A program made the translations under genes and the position numbers. The notes beneath the pieces were generated by a model that was given only the letters and a program-made list of their open reading frames with translations, was not told the DNA's origin and ran no database searches. Shown piece by piece: positions 37,768-50,943 of a stretch of 64,000 bases of DNA; the stretch's first letter is position 1; the number at the start of each line of letters is the position of its first letter. This DNA comes from Pelomyxa schiedti (Eukaryota > Evosea > Pelobiontida > Pelomyxidae): positions 60,526-124,525 of the forward strand of contig JAHLWZ010000093.1 in NCBI GenBank assembly GCA_020536535.1, written 5' to 3'.

Positions 37768-40523
37768 ATGTTCCGGGCCTCCAACGCACAACGAGCGAGT
37801 GGTGCGCTCGGTCCGACACGCGGCAGTGTCGAATTCGTCGACAGCGCCAAGTACTATGAGGGGGTGTACACAGGTCGGCTCGTAAACAACAAACCAGACG
37901 GCAGGGGCAAGATGACGATGCAGAACGATGGCCGGCAGCAGCACACGTACGAGGGCGACTGGAGAGACGGCGTGAAGCACGGCCGAGGGGTGTACACGTG
38001 GCCCGGCGGTGTCACACACGACGGCGAGTGGAAAAACGGCATCCCCGACGGGTGGGGCGCCGCGCGTCGCGCAGACGGCGAGTGCTTCGAGGGACTGTTG
38101 CGCGGCGGGCACTGGTGCAGGGGCACATCGTGCAAACCAAACGGCGTCGACGTGATGGAGGGCGAGTGGGCGTTGGACGACACGGCGCAAACCCACGTGC
38201 TCCAAGGGTGGGGGGTGTGCAGGAAGAGGATGACCAAGGGCGACGACGGGCTATACACCGACGCCACGTCGCCGCCACCGCGGGGCGATGGGCACAACGG
38301 CGCAACGGCGACGGTGATGGTGACTGTGTATGATGGTGAGTGGCACAACAACCAGAGGCACGGGCATGGGATGTGGAGGGCGCCAGACACAGGCACCATC
38401 TACTGCGGCGAGTGGGACCACGACGCGATGAGCGGGACAGGGAGGATGCTCATTGGCGACAGGAGCCCGAACAACGACTCTGGAGGGAGCTACGTTGGTG
38501 GCATGAAGGATGGCAAGTTCCATGGGGAGGGCGTCCGGGTGTGGTCGAATGGTGACAGGTATAGGGGAGCCTGGGAGGGTGACAAGGAGCACGGTAAGGG
38601 GACCAAGAGGTGGGCCAGGGATGGGTCATCGTTCATTGGTGAGTGGGACAGGGGTGTACCTGCCAAGGGCACAATGGAGTGGCCAAATGGTGACAAGTTC
38701 ACTGGGACTTTCGCAGAGGAAACTGGAGGAGCACAACATAGTGAAATGAGGAGATACCATGGTGAGGGTCTCCTGTCACTCTCTTCATTGAACTGCCAGG
38801 ATGGCGGTTCCCACCAATTGAAGGGTACCCTTCAAGGCAACATATTCCACGGAGCTGAGGGCGCTGCTTTGCATGTGATGGGATCATCACTACCACAGCT
38901 GGGTCACAGCCAACTCATCCAGGTTTATTCCTCTCTCTTTCTTTAAACAGTAAGAAAGAAAAAAACAGCAAGTGAAAGAGGAACACAATAAAGAGAGGGA
39001 AATTGAGAGAAAAGAATGGAACGCTGAAAAAACTGAACTCCAGAACAAGTTGAAGATCACAGAAAAGAACCTACAGGCATTGTATTCACAATGTGACCGT
39101 TGTTCCTCACACTTGACAAAAAAAGGAATTAATCAATGAAAGGGACCACATTAAGGAGCAGCTCCTTGTTCAAATTCAACATGCAAAGGAGCTACAGTCC
39201 AAGCAGAAAGATGAAGAAGATTCTGGCACGTTGCTTGCAGTTCCCAATGAAATGTCAAATGATGACAAAATGCAACCAGGGGCACTCTCTGAGCTGAACA
39301 TGGCCTTCAAAATAGCCACCAAGTTCCGATCGCAGTTGAAAAAAGCAGCGCCTCAGTTGGTTGCACTTGAAGATACAGTTTCTACTCTGAAGAAGTTCCT
39401 TCAAAGTGCCACAGAAAGGAACCAAGCACTTGACCTTCACACAAGGGAACTTACAACTCTGAGGGAGGCACTGGAAAAGGCTGTTGAGGAGTCAGATACC
39501 AGGTGCAAGGAGATCCTTGGACAAACACTGCGAGTCGAGAGTAATGAACCAGAGATACAGCAATGCACAAGGAATATCTCATCATTGATGAAGAAAGTTA
39601 TGGGAACCAAGCCACCATCACCCAATGGAGAAGTCCCAGAAAGAATAGCCGTTCCATCCAAAGGTAATCATAGCCCCTGAATACACTTGAAACTGAAACT
39701 GAAACACAGACATAAACAACTTGATGACTCTTAAACCGTGGCTGCTTTTGAAAACTCTTGAGCCTCCACCCTCTTCCGCACCAGAGTCTTTCACAACATT
39801 GCTGAGAGAGATAACCGAAACGGCTATTCAGATTCATGGAGGCAGCAAGTTTGACAGCTGCAAGGACTTAATCGAGCAATACACACTGTTCCACAAGGAG
39901 TGCAATTCCCAGACAACTCTGGGCCAGAGCCTCAACAAGGAAATCGAGGAGCTCCTTAAAACATGCCAGGGCCTCAGTGAGGCATACCAGCACAAATACA
40001 TGCTGATGCGTGGGCTTGAGGGTGACGATCAGTTCATGGCACACCCTGATGTGTGGTCTCAGCTCTCTGAGTTACTCCCTCATGCACTTCAGTCTGTCAT
40101 GGACGTAATGTTGTCCAAGTGCACATCGTCATCCGCCCAGCAACAATCGCAGCCTCCTCCTCCTCCTTCCCCCACAACAAAAACACAGCAGCCGGGTGGC
40201 ACCTCAACATCATCAGCCACCAGTGACCCGCGCAGCAACAGCAACAGCAACAACAACCAACATCAACAGCAAGGAGGGCTTTCCGACACTGGAATGATGA
40301 ACACGTGCAACATGAGCAGCACGAGCATGGAGTGCATTGTGTGCGATGAGAGGCCACGCAACATCAGGTTCCACCCTTGTGGCCACGGTGTCTGCTGCTC
40401 GGAGGTATAATATAATAACTAATCGCAACCCAACCAACTCAACACACGCAGTGTGCCTCGAACGTGAGGAAGTGCCCCTTCTGTCGTGCTCCAATCCTGC
40501 AGAAACAAAAGTTGTTCCTATGA
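37768..40523 (+). CDS. MORN-repeat, coiled-coil, RING-finger protein
   Basis: The start MFRASNAQRAS is at 37768. About eight MORN repeats follow (e.g. YEGDWRDGVKHGRGVYTWPG, CGEWDHDAMSGTGRM, GAWEGDKEHGKGTKRW). An intron near 38922-38968 leads to coiled-coil sequence and a helical domain. The C-terminal RING is CIVCDERPRNIRFHPCGHG, CCSECASNVRKCPFCRAP after the last intron, as in IAP/MGRN/MYLIP-type ligases, with stop at 40521-40523. MORN repeats bind membranes or proteins, so a membrane-linked E3 ligase is likely. Near 39115 seven A residues shift the frame in the middle of the coiled coil (LTKK/ELINERDHIKEQLL); six would keep it open, so this is probably an assembly indel. Confidence 0.8.
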
Positions 40524-40673
40524 ACAACAGTGATTGTTCCTCTGCCTGTTTTTATTACTACTGCCTCCTTCGCAGCAATACGAGTTGTCAACAACACCAA
40601 AATGGTGGGTTTCAATACACCTTGTGTTTTTCCTCTATGCCACTGATGTGATAGTGTGGCCCAATTGTAAGGC

Positions 40674-41400
40674 TCAGGCTGGCAGGTTGTCATCAAATGC
40701 CGTTCCGGAATTCCATACAATCCACATTGTCACGGCAATGAACAATGCAGCACCCCCTAGCGTTACACCAACAGTCATCCCGACAATAAGATTTTTGGTC
40801 TGTGTCACTGCAATGTATAGCAATAAGGTGAGCAAGAGTCTCTGGAAATCGAGGGAGAGATAATACATACAGAGACCCAATACCAGGCCCACAGAGAGGG
40901 CAACAGCAATCAAAGAACAACCACCGCACACCAACATGAACGGCCAGAATAAGCACAATCCCATCCCATTGGGCTTGGTCCCAGCATTACACACCAGCAA
41001 GCTACAGCAAACTCCTGCCCGCTTATAGTTGTTAAGAAAACAAAGCTCAAGGCGATTTCATATAGATATTTCATCGCATACCTTCACGTCCCTTGCCTCC
41101 ACTTTCTTGGAACATATACAAGTGACAATGCAGAAGATCAGGCACGATATCACCGCACACGCCACAGCCACTCCAGCCACACCTCCCATTGTCAATAACT
41201 CCCCTGTCATCAGCAGATGGTGATGTACTTGATATACAACGGTGATGTCCTCTTCAGTGCATTGTTGTTTGTGCCACAAAGTGAAACGCCGTTGCAGCAA
41301 AGGGGGTTTCGGCACTGTTTCGTCTGTATAGAAGGACCTACAATCGCGGTAGAACAACCCACGTCGTCAACTTGAGTCGGTGATTCCTCAGGTTCTCTCA
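40674..41400 (-). CDS. Small Cys-rich multi-pass membrane protein, copy B
   Basis: Paralogue of copy A with the same exon plan: MTGELLTMGGVAGVAVACAV, ISCLIFCIVTCICSKK, then CNAGTKPNGMGLCLFWPF, MLVCGGCSLIAVALSVGLVL, and VTQTKNLIVGMTVGVTLG, ending TAFDDNLPA at 40674-40676. An extracellular or lumenal N-terminal segment with Cys residues (CRNPLCCNGVSLCG or the alternative frame) lies before the first helix; the start near 41400 is uncertain. Copies A and B flank the MORN-RING gene on the opposite strand. Confidence 0.65.
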
Positions 41401-41536
41401 AGATTGATTGTTGATTGGATGAGTTCTTGAAAAACCGGTTTGAAAAAAAACAACAAAACAGAATAAAAAAAAATCAATACGAGCTCGTACAGACCGACGC
41501 CGGCACCCAACTGCATCGGCGACTTAGAGACACACC

Positions 41537-44500
41537 ATGAGCAGTAAGAAGGGCGGCGGTGCATCAGGGGCGGGCATAAGTGGTCTCCCAACAGCAGGAG
41601 GCGGGGGACGCAGGCACAGCGCGGACGCGTCGGTGTTGACCACGGCAACGGGTGCGAGTGGTGGTGGTGCCGGCGACCGAGACAGGGAGAGGGAGAGGGC
41701 GAGGGAGGTTGCGTCGTGTGACCCATGCCCCGTCACCCACCCTGCCTCCTCCTCCTCCTCGTCGTCGTCATCGTCGGCGGCGGCAATGGCGTTGACGAGT
41801 GCTGCTGGTATGAATGTCCAATTTTAATTTCATTTCTTGCCATGCAGTCTGATTCGATCCCTTCCATCAATTTTTTTGCTCTTATTCAAATGTTGGTTTT
41901 GTCTATATTTTAGATGGTAAGCGTGGGATGTCTAGAAGTGCATCTCTATTGTCAATGTCATCTGTGGCATCATCTGAAGGTGTTAGTGACATTGGTAAGC
42001 TTACTTGCCACACCTCTCCTTTTTTTTCACTAAAAAAAAAAAAGATATCGTTTCAGGGAATGACTCCGAATGTTTGTTCCCAATTTTCATTGTAATTGTT
42101 TGATTGTCACAGGTAGTGCAGAGCCATGTACATTAGAAGACAAACTGAGTATGGCGAAGGAGAAAGTATCCCGACTGGAAAAAAGGAATTCTAGTTGTAT
42201 TGACTACATCACAAGCTACCAGAGGTAATAATACCTCATTACGTCACGCAGCCAACAACAAAAGAAAAATGGAGGAAGTGCAAGAACATGACTGTAAACA
42301 CATTCGTCAACTAGAGAAGGTATTTTTTCTTTGTTTAGTGCCTCCTTGTAATATTTCCAGGAACTACAAGAAGAGAGAAAGAAAAATAGTGAACTAGGGG
42401 AACGGACGGTGGAACAACTCCAGCATTTACTTGGTGAACTGTCTGCAATGGAGCAGGCATTTGATCTTTTCCACAAAAATCAATAATACGTTTCAGAGTT
42501 CCAGTAATTCTCGCCTTTGTGATATCATTTCGCCTTTAAATTCCGATACTGTGTGTACAAAGTACCTCAACCCAATTTTTTTCTTACTTCATGTGCAGAC
42601 ACAAAGTGCCTCTGATCAACAGCTCAAGTTCAAGTTTGAAATGAAAGGCGGAAAGATAAAGCGAGTCGAGATAGTTGACGATAATGATAGTGGCACCTCA
42701 CTTGGTATGGCTGTGTGTAAAGTGTGATTCTTACCCATCCTAGAGCAAAAGCTTATGGCGGAAAGCGATAACTTGAAACAAAGTGTTGTTAGCCTTTTGA
42801 AAGAAAAAGAAAACATCCAACGGGAAAGGCAAGACTTGGAAGTTGAACTGCAGCAATCTCGTCATACTTGTACTTGGCCAGCACTCCCTAATGAACTCAC
42901 GTGAAAAAAAAAAAAAGGTGATACTAGAGAGAATACTCTCCAAGAACTTCGTTCCCGGCTGAGTGAACTCCAAGTCGCCATAAGTAAACAAGTTGCTGAA
43001 GAGTCTAAAGATTTTGATTTGAACAAAGTATTGTCTGGAATAAACGAGGTACTTCGCCGAATATCCAAAAAAATATTACCATAACCTCAGTGTCTACTCC
43101 AAGTCAGTGCTCCCCCAAAATCATTTTGTCCAAGTACAGCTCCTCCTTGTTTGAGTTCACCAAATGCCACTCAGTGGAACGACCTTGCTAGGAAGATCAT
43201 TCCGGAACCCCCTACAGCACCGTCTGTAGATGCAACTGCCTCTCCCGAGGTATATAAGGAGGCCATAGATAAACGAAGGCAACATGATGAGTGGGAGATG
43301 AGAGTTCATGAATTAGGAAGAAAACTAATGCACAACTCACATCTTTTGGGGTTGACACCTCCAAAACCACCCATGGAAGAGGGATCGTCACCTGGGGGAA
43401 TGTCACGTGAAGAAAGAGGCGCCCAGCTTGTACTATCCCTGCTTGAATCAATTCGCACAAAAGATAGCAAGGTTTTTTCAACACTTTTTTTTTCTTCCTC
43501 TGACATGCAATCAGACTCCAGCTGAATTGGATCAATCTGAGAAACCTTTGATGAAACTCAGTATACCTGGTCAAATCCTGTGCACGACACTATATCATCG
43601 CCGAGTTATGGTTGGTTGCAAATCAGGAACCGTGCACATGGTCCGCAGGGATGTATGTAATCTCCTTCTTTGGTGTAATATTAAGGAACTTCAGGATGGT
43701 ACCTCAGTTGATACAGAAATTGCTGTGCCACCTGTTAGAGCAATGACAACAATCAAATCCTTGCTGTGGCTTGGTTGTGAGGATCATCAATTACGTGTAT
43801 TTGATATAGTATGTTGGCTTTTATTGCGTTGTTTGTTTTTACCTCCAGAGCAGAATGACTCCTCTTGGAACCGAACATTATCTGGACACCAAAGGGGCCC
43901 AATAACTTCTGTACTGAATGTAAATGATAAGCATATTTGGTCCTCTGCTGCTGATCAGAGGATTTGCGTTTGGTCACCGGAGGTAGAAACAAATGGAAAA
44001 AGACCAATTTTTAAACAATGGACAGACATTGGAATGCCTGAGAATAATTAACATACAAACACTGGTCTCTAAAATGATTGTTTCTGGGAGCTTTGTTTGG
44101 ATTGGAACAATTCAAGGACTATACATCTGTGACACAATGGTTTTCCTATTTTGTATTACAACGCGGCTCACTTTAGCAGTACTTTAAAATTACGGGGCAC
44201 CCAAAGGAGGGTGTGTCTGTGACTTCTATGACAGTTGTTAAGGGAAGAGTACCTTCGACGGATGAAATTTGGAGTGCGATGGGTATATAAATATGCTAAA
44301 TACTGAATCTCATACCTTATGTTACAGGTGATGACACTATTAGCATCTGTGATGCTCAGGTAACTGCCGTTTCCTAGTGATACCCACTGAGGTTTTTTAG
44401 ACAGGTACTTCTAAGGAATTGATAAATGCCAGTCGAGTGTGTGATTTGCTCTCTGTTGGTTGTAGAGTCTGGACTTGTTCTTGGGATAAGGTAGACCTTT

Positions 44501-47075
44501 TTATGTTGTTTTCTTTCTTTTCCTGATACCTCCTAGAAAATTGGCATTTGGGATGCAACTGTAAGTAAGATTTTTTTCCCCCTCCACTGATTTTGTAAAG
44601 ACCCGGTACTGCCTTCAAGAAATTCCCTGTAGTCGTACTCTAAGGTGTCTTCTGGTAGTACCTTCGAAAAAGAATTGTACCGTTTGGAGTGGTGAGTGTG
44701 CCTTGCCAGTTTCTTATCTGACATTTGGTGCAGGGGGTGAAGATCAGATCTGCATTTGGGATACTCACTCCAGTACGCACTGCCTAGAAGTTTTACCTGT
44801 TTCCCCGCAAGCACTTTGTTGTGTATGCAAGAAGTCAATTTCAAAAGAGGCTCTCCAATGCAAAGGTCGAACTTTATACTATTTTGCCTTCCACTAAAGT
44901 TTTTCAAGAATGCCTGGATGTAACTTTGCATGTCAAGTGCAGGGACTCATTCTCTTCTGAATCAAACTTGTGTATTCCTATTGCTAAGCTTCCCACACCA
45001 CGAGCCATCCCTCAACAGCCAACTAGCAACAATATCTCCCCAAGACAAACTGCATCCATCACTGTGGAGTCTGCCACAAGTCTTGATTCATCCGTACCTT
45101 CACCCAGGAATTCAACCTCCTCTTCAACTTCACAATTTCAAACACCACCTCTATCAAGTTCCACTCCACCAGTAATTACTGCTATATCACCAAGATCTAC
45201 CTTGTCTCTCCCCAGCAGCTCCTCAACTCGCCTATCTGCTAGGACGAAAAGGAAGAGTACAGGAAGTACTGCCAAACCCATTGCTCTGGATGAGGCATTT
45301 CTTGGATTATTCAAAGAGAAACCTCTCCAAGCCATACAAACTCTTGCAGAAAAAGAAAAGTTTACTGCAAACCCCCCAACTATTGCCAGATTCCTCCATG
45401 ACTATAAGCATCAACTTGACCCAGTTGCTGTTGGTGAGCTCATTTCAGGAAGTGAACAGAGTGAGTTATTGCAGGAATATATCAAACTCGTTGACTTTGG
45501 CGGACTGGATTTTGAAATGTCCCTACGACACTGGCTTCGTTGCTTCTCTCTACCTGGAGAAGGACAAAGAATAGATAGGTGTGTAACTTCATTACTCCCA
45601 TCTTTCTTAATTTGTAAAAAGGGTGATCCAGGCGTACGCGGACTACACATATGCCGTGATAGGTGAACTGAAGGATATTTGTGGCAGTTCTGGGGCCCTT
45701 TACACGCTATCCTATTCCATAATCATGCTGAATACGTCATTACACAACCCAAATGCTCTTGCCAAAATGACTGTTCCTCGATGGGTTGACAGTAATACTG
45801 GAATGAATACAAATGAAACTGATTTCCAACGGTGGTAACATAAGTATCCGATAGGGCGCTGATGCAATTTAGGGATTTTCTAGAGTATCTGTATGCCCAG
45901 ATTCAAGATGCACCTCTGGAATTTTTTAACCCAAATGAAACACCACTCGTACAAGGGATGCTGCAGAAGAAGGGCAAGGTTACCAGCCGGTGGGTGTGGT
46001 GCACACTTTTCCCTCTTCAGATTTACATCTTCTCGTCTTCTAAGGTAATTTCTTTGGGAAAAAAATGTTTCTAACCAGCTTGATTAGTCCCATACACCCC
46101 GGCACCTCATTCCTACTTCCAACACGTTTTTTAAACGGATTTCAAGTACAACATTCTCTCTTCATACGACATCCCTCCAAAGAACCACAACACTCACTGC
46201 AAGAAGCCCTTATGCCGGAGCCATATGGCACAGAGCACTGACCACTGTGTGCAAAGGAGAACTCTCTCCCAGTTCCGGCGACAGAAAAGGTCTCACAGCT
46301 TCCACTTCCACAACACTCGGCTCTTCGGCGCCCGCAACCACCAAGTCAACTCCACCGGCAAACGCTAACACACTCCAACTTCCACCCACCACACAAGCAC
46401 CACTATCACCACGCCAATCAATCCTATCACCTCGCGGGTCCCGCCTTGCGCCTCTTTTCCCAATCTCCCAAACAACAGGCACAACGTCATCAACAACAAC
46501 CCAAGCAGCTGCGGCAACTTCAACCACACAACAATCCTCCGAAATAACTGTACCACCACCAGCAACAAGCAATAAATCCGGGTCAATGCCATCACCCACA
46601 CCCAACACCACCCCTGTAAATCGACCCCCGAATGTTCCGCCACTACAACTACACCCCCCTCAGCGATCATCAACCCCCGCAACCAAGTCCGATTCCGACC
46701 AGCAGAGCCACAAGCGGCACTCCTCCAACAACAACAAGAATCAGCCCCAGCCGGACCTCCTACCACAAGATGAAGAATCCCAATCCTCCAGCAGCAGCAG
46801 TATTAGCATCATCCCCCCGCCGCAGATACTCGAGTCCCCCCCCATACCTCCCCCGCTGCTGCCCCCCCCCTCCCATATCTGATGCTGACTCCATCCCCCC
46901 GCCTCCGTCCCTCACTCCCCTTCTCGCTCCGCCTCCACCACCACCACCTCCCCCGCCGCCCCCTCCGCCCCCGCCTACTACTACTCAGGAGTCATCTAAA
47001 TCCAGCAGCCGGGGTCACCACTCTGCATCCAGCAGCAAGCACAAACCCAAGCACAAGTCCCACCACGACGATTGA
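41537..47075 (+). CDS. ARF guanine-exchange factor: coiled coil, WD40, Sec7, PH
   Basis: The start MSSKKGGGASGAG is at 41537. Coiled coil follows (about 42.1-43.0 kb), then a WD40-type propeller (GHQRGPITSVLNV, HIWSSAADQRICVWSPE, VWTCSWDKKIGIWDAT, GGEDQICIWDTHSSTHCLEV) and a Ser/Pro linker. A complete Sec7 domain is next: DEAFLGLFKEKPLQAIQTLA, IARFLHDYKHQLDPVAVGEL, FSLPGEGQRIDR with the catalytic Glu, and SYSIIMLNTSLHNPNALAKM. A PH-like domain begins GMLQKKGKVTSRWVW. The Pro/Ser-rich tail runs to stop 46880-46882, or to 47075 if the nine-C run near 46862 is one base off; the second reading continues naturally with a poly-Pro stretch. Sec7 exchanges GDP for GTP on ARF. Confidence 0.85.
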
Positions 47076-47238
47076 GCGACGGATTCCTTGCTCCCCCTCC
47101 CCGCCCCTCCCATGAGTTGTTGTGCTGTCGCCTTTAATTAACGAACCCAAAAAACAAAAACAACACACTCTCCCTGTGAGTGTGGTTACGCACCCTCCAA
47201 CTCGGGCTCTGTTTGTTGTTTGAAGATTTCACGTAACG

Positions 47239-49819
47239 ATGCCGCGACACGCAACGCCCAAAGACGAAAAGCCGACGACTACTACTAGCGCACCGACTAT
47301 GACTGCGGATGGTGGTGGTGGTGGTGGTGACAAAGGGAAACAACCTACGTCATCATCAGGATCTAAACAACCAAAAGCCACCGCCACGGCCGCGGGTACT
47401 GGGACTACTACTACTACTAGTAGCAGTGGGAATGATACTGTTGTGGCCACTGCTGTTGATGTGATGGATGCGTTGAAGATAAGGACCATGGTGGCAGTGG
47501 AGGGGGAGGAGGAGACTGGCCGGGCACTGGCTCGTCTCCATTTCCCGCAGACTGCTGGTATACTATACTGTCCACCTTAGCTATTATGGAAATACATGCA
47601 TGCATGCGTGCGTGCGTGCGTGCAGATATACAAACTCTTTTATTGTTTGCTTTTTGTATTGTACACCTATAAGCCTGACTACTGTTCGACCTGTATGTAC
47701 TTTGGTAGATAACCTTATTTTTCCCCTCTCCTCCAAAAAGGGGGACTGGATGTGGTTCTCAAGCAGTTCTTAAAACCGGAGCCGGGTAATGCACGTGAAA
47801 AAGAAGTGTTTGAAACAAGAGTAAATCCCTTTACCACTTTCATGAACTAGGGGTGGCCTGCACTCACAATTTTTTTTTCCAAAGACTTTAAGATGGGCAA
47901 GATCACGTTGGCACAGTCCCCAAGACATCGAACTCCACTTGTATGACTTCTCTTTTTGAAAATTTACTGTAAACCACCATCATAGAAAATGTTCCCTCAA
48001 GCGAGCTGAAGAAGTTTTTGAGATCATAAACGGAAAAATGCAACACGTCAGTGTTTCAGAGGCTGCCGAGCTAGAGGAATGGTTGAACAAACACGGATTT
48101 TTGCAGATCCTCAATGCGATACCAAAAGAACCAGGCCAAAAAGACTGGCGAAAGGAAAAGGTGCATCTAAGAAACAAATTAATATCGGTAATCATGGCCC
48201 AGATGTCATTATCCCATCTCCGCAAGCTTTCAGTGCAACAAATCAAATCCCTATTCAACCTTTCTTTGGGAAAGGCATACACTTTGTGGGATGCAGCCAA
48301 AACAATTGAGATTGCTACTCCTCTCAACATTCACTCAACAAAGTGAGGATCTCTTTCCGAATTTTTTTTTTTAACTTGTAGATAGGACTAAGGTTGAGGT
48401 GATATTCTATAAAATGACATTGTTAGATGCCTCAGAAGAGTTGAATCAGGTTCGTATCTTACTTTTTCCTTCCCAGTTTTTATGCACAAAAAGTTTCAAG
48501 CAAGGGTTTTGATAACATTTCGATGGCCAATCACGAAACATTGTCTTGGGCACGTGGATCCCGATTCTGTGTGGCACCCTCAATTTACCTTCGCGAATTG
48601 TGTCAGTCGAGAAACCTTGATCATTCTTCGCAATGATATAGAAGCAACTGCCGATGCGGCAGAAAAGATAGCCCTTACAACCACCGATGGGACCTCGAGG
48701 GATATCGAGATGCAGATATTTCCTTCCTCAAATACTGGCAATACTGCTTGGAGCATGCTGAAATATACCCTGGAATTCCAGGGAGATTTTCATGAAATAT
48801 TTGAGTTGGGTCAGTTCCCGCTTGACCGGCAGCTTTTACACGTTGAACTTCAGCTTACAGAGGCTCAAGTGGGGTCTATACAGTTCATTGACAGTATCGG
48901 TTCAGAGGCGGGAACCGGACAGGTGCGATCAATCTTGCCACTTTTCGTTTTTTTTTTCTCCTGTTCATACTATCTAGGTGATACAAAGAAGTATGGGAGG
49001 AGGCAATGGTGTGATGGACTGTGGTGGTGAGGAATGGCGAAAGAATGACCTGATTTTGAATATTCCCCTTGAAAGGAGTGAAAGGGGCGGCGACGCAGAC
49101 AGCACACCAAGTTCAGATGTGGCTTCCTTAATTCTCACTGGAAGTGTTCAGCGGCGGTACAAGTATTACCTTTGGAATACCATTTGTCCTCTTTTCATGA
49201 TTGTTGCGTATGCGTGGAGGCTTTTTTCTTTGATGCACTTAACACTGTGTTCAGAATGAATTACGTTGTTTTCTGTTTTAGCACTGCTCCCACTATCTCA
49301 TACAGACTCGAAATTTCCACTGCTATTATTGGCACAATCATATTTTTCAAGTATTCATACGTCTCTAAAGTTCCAATGGAATAATCACTTGCAGGTTTGC
49401 AACTGGTGCCGCAGTCACCAAAACGGAGGTTTTTTCCTCAATTTCCCCGATTAGTCCTAAAATGAAACAGTACTTGACCATGCTTGACAAGTATTTTATC
49501 ATATCTTTTATTGTCAGCTTTGCTCTGATGGGAGGAAATGTGGTGGTTACGGCAATGGTTTACAGAGGTAAGAGCGAGTATGTACGCTACGTGGATGCCT
49601 GCGTTGCCGGCATCACTGGAGGATTCTGGGTTCTACTTCACGTTCTTCTGATTCTCTTCAGAGATCTTCTCCGGAAACAGTGGGTAGTGCTCCAAAAGGG
49701 TCAACTCACGGTGCTTATATGCCTGATCCTATTCATTTCTAAAACCAAGCACAGGGACACACTGTGTCTATGGAACCAATTGGATTTCCTGTCAACACAG
49801 ACAAGCCCAAGAAGGATTA
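47239..49819 (+). CDS. Pentameric ligand-gated ion channel-like protein, no Cys loop
   Basis: The N-terminus MPRHATPKDEKPT is disordered. A helical region of about 110 residues (VSEAAELEEWLNKHGF) follows. The ligand-binding-type beta domain reads KTKVEVIFYKMTLLDASEEL, RVLITFRW, VDPDSVWHPQFTFANCVS, YTLEFQGDFHEIFELGQFPL, DRQLLHVELQL. Four hydrophobic stretches come next, starting RRYKYYLWNTICPLFMIVAY and including LDKYFIISFIVSFALMGG and GGFWVLLHVLLILF. The FP-x-DRQ motif is present, but the cysteines that give the Cys-loop family its name are missing, as in prokaryotic channels. The C-terminus (stop 49817-49819 in one splice frame) is uncertain. Many short introns. Confidence 0.75.
47595..47624. 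repeat. Microsatellite CATG/CGTG in an intron
   Basis: Tetranucleotide repeats (CATG then CGTG) lie in the first intron of the channel gene, which spans about 47553-47740. Purely simple sequence. Confidence 0.8.
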
Positions 49820-49863
49820 ACAAACAATTGTTCTTTTATTGTAAGTCTGTGGCTTTTTCTCCT

Positions 49864-50943
49864 CTACAAGAACAAACTGTGTGGTTGTTTTATTTTCTCA
49901 GTCCGAGCCAATGGGACCTTCCTCACCCTCCTGAATATCTGCATCAGCTGTACATAACATTCCAGATTAGTTCGGATAGACAAAACAAAAACTAAAGTAC
50001 CCAAGGACGATGGTGGGACCAATAGCCTCCTCACTTCCCTGTGCCTCGTCAAGTCAAGGGGTGTTTTCCCTTCATTGTTCTGCACATTCCTGTTTGGGAG
50101 TTGAGTCCCTACTTGAATTATACGGATTTGTGAACCTGTCAGCACCATGTGTCAACAGAACGGTAGCACATTCTGCCGATCCCTTCCAGGCAGCCTTTGG
50201 TGTTGATGGTTAATTATGATAGTGAATAGACAAACAACCTTGTGAAGGGGAGTCTCGCCGGATTTGTCCCGCAAATGGACATTGCCTCCAAAGGATATAA
50301 TAAGTTCTGCTGTGGTGGGGTAACCTGAAAGGCAAGCCCAGTGAAGTGCTGACTGACCCAAGCTATCAACCTTTGTCACCAATGTTGGAATGGTGTAAAA
50401 TGAAACAATAATGGTTACTTTGTTCACGTCCAGTTTCTTGTTTTCAGTCAAGTACTCCTGTATAAGATTGTCCTCTCCAGCCTAATGAAGGAATTTTCAG
50501 GAAAGCAGCTAGTAACTAATTTTTTGATAGTAATACAAAACTGCCACCAATGTATTGATATCGAAACCACGTACTATTATTATTATTATTTTTCAACAAC
50601 ACGGCCAAATTAGAAACATAGAACGAACCTTTGCGGCGGCGATGAACCTGCTTGGTTTTGTGATCTGGGGTTTGGCAGCAGTTCCCGGCGTGGCGGTTGT
50701 CGAAGTCGACGCGGAGGGCGTGGAGGGCGTGGAGCGCGCGGCGGGCGGGGGCGCCGTCGTGGCGGGGGTGGTCGCGGCGGAGCGCGGGGGGATGGGCGGC
50801 GGCGCCGACGACGCGGGGCCCTGCTGCGCGGCGGGGTTGGGCTTGGGCGTCGTGGAGGGCGCGGCGACCGGCTTGGACGCGGGGGCCTTGGCGGCGGATG
50901 CGGGGGTGGGTGTGGGGGGCGTAACACGCGCTCGGCTGGCCAT
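49864..50943 (-). CDS. Small ankyrin-repeat protein with Pro/Ala/Thr-rich N-terminus
   Basis: The start MASRARVTPPTPTP is at 50943, followed by about 100 low-complexity residues. After an intron come ankyrin repeats: LGQSALHWACLSGYPTTAEL, GETPLHK joined across an intron to AAWKGSAECATVLLTHGADR, and NVQNNEGKTPLDLTRHREVR. It resembles the small ankyrin proteins related to p18/ANKRD54. Stop is at 49864-49866. Partners unknown. It converges on the channel gene. Confidence 0.8.
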
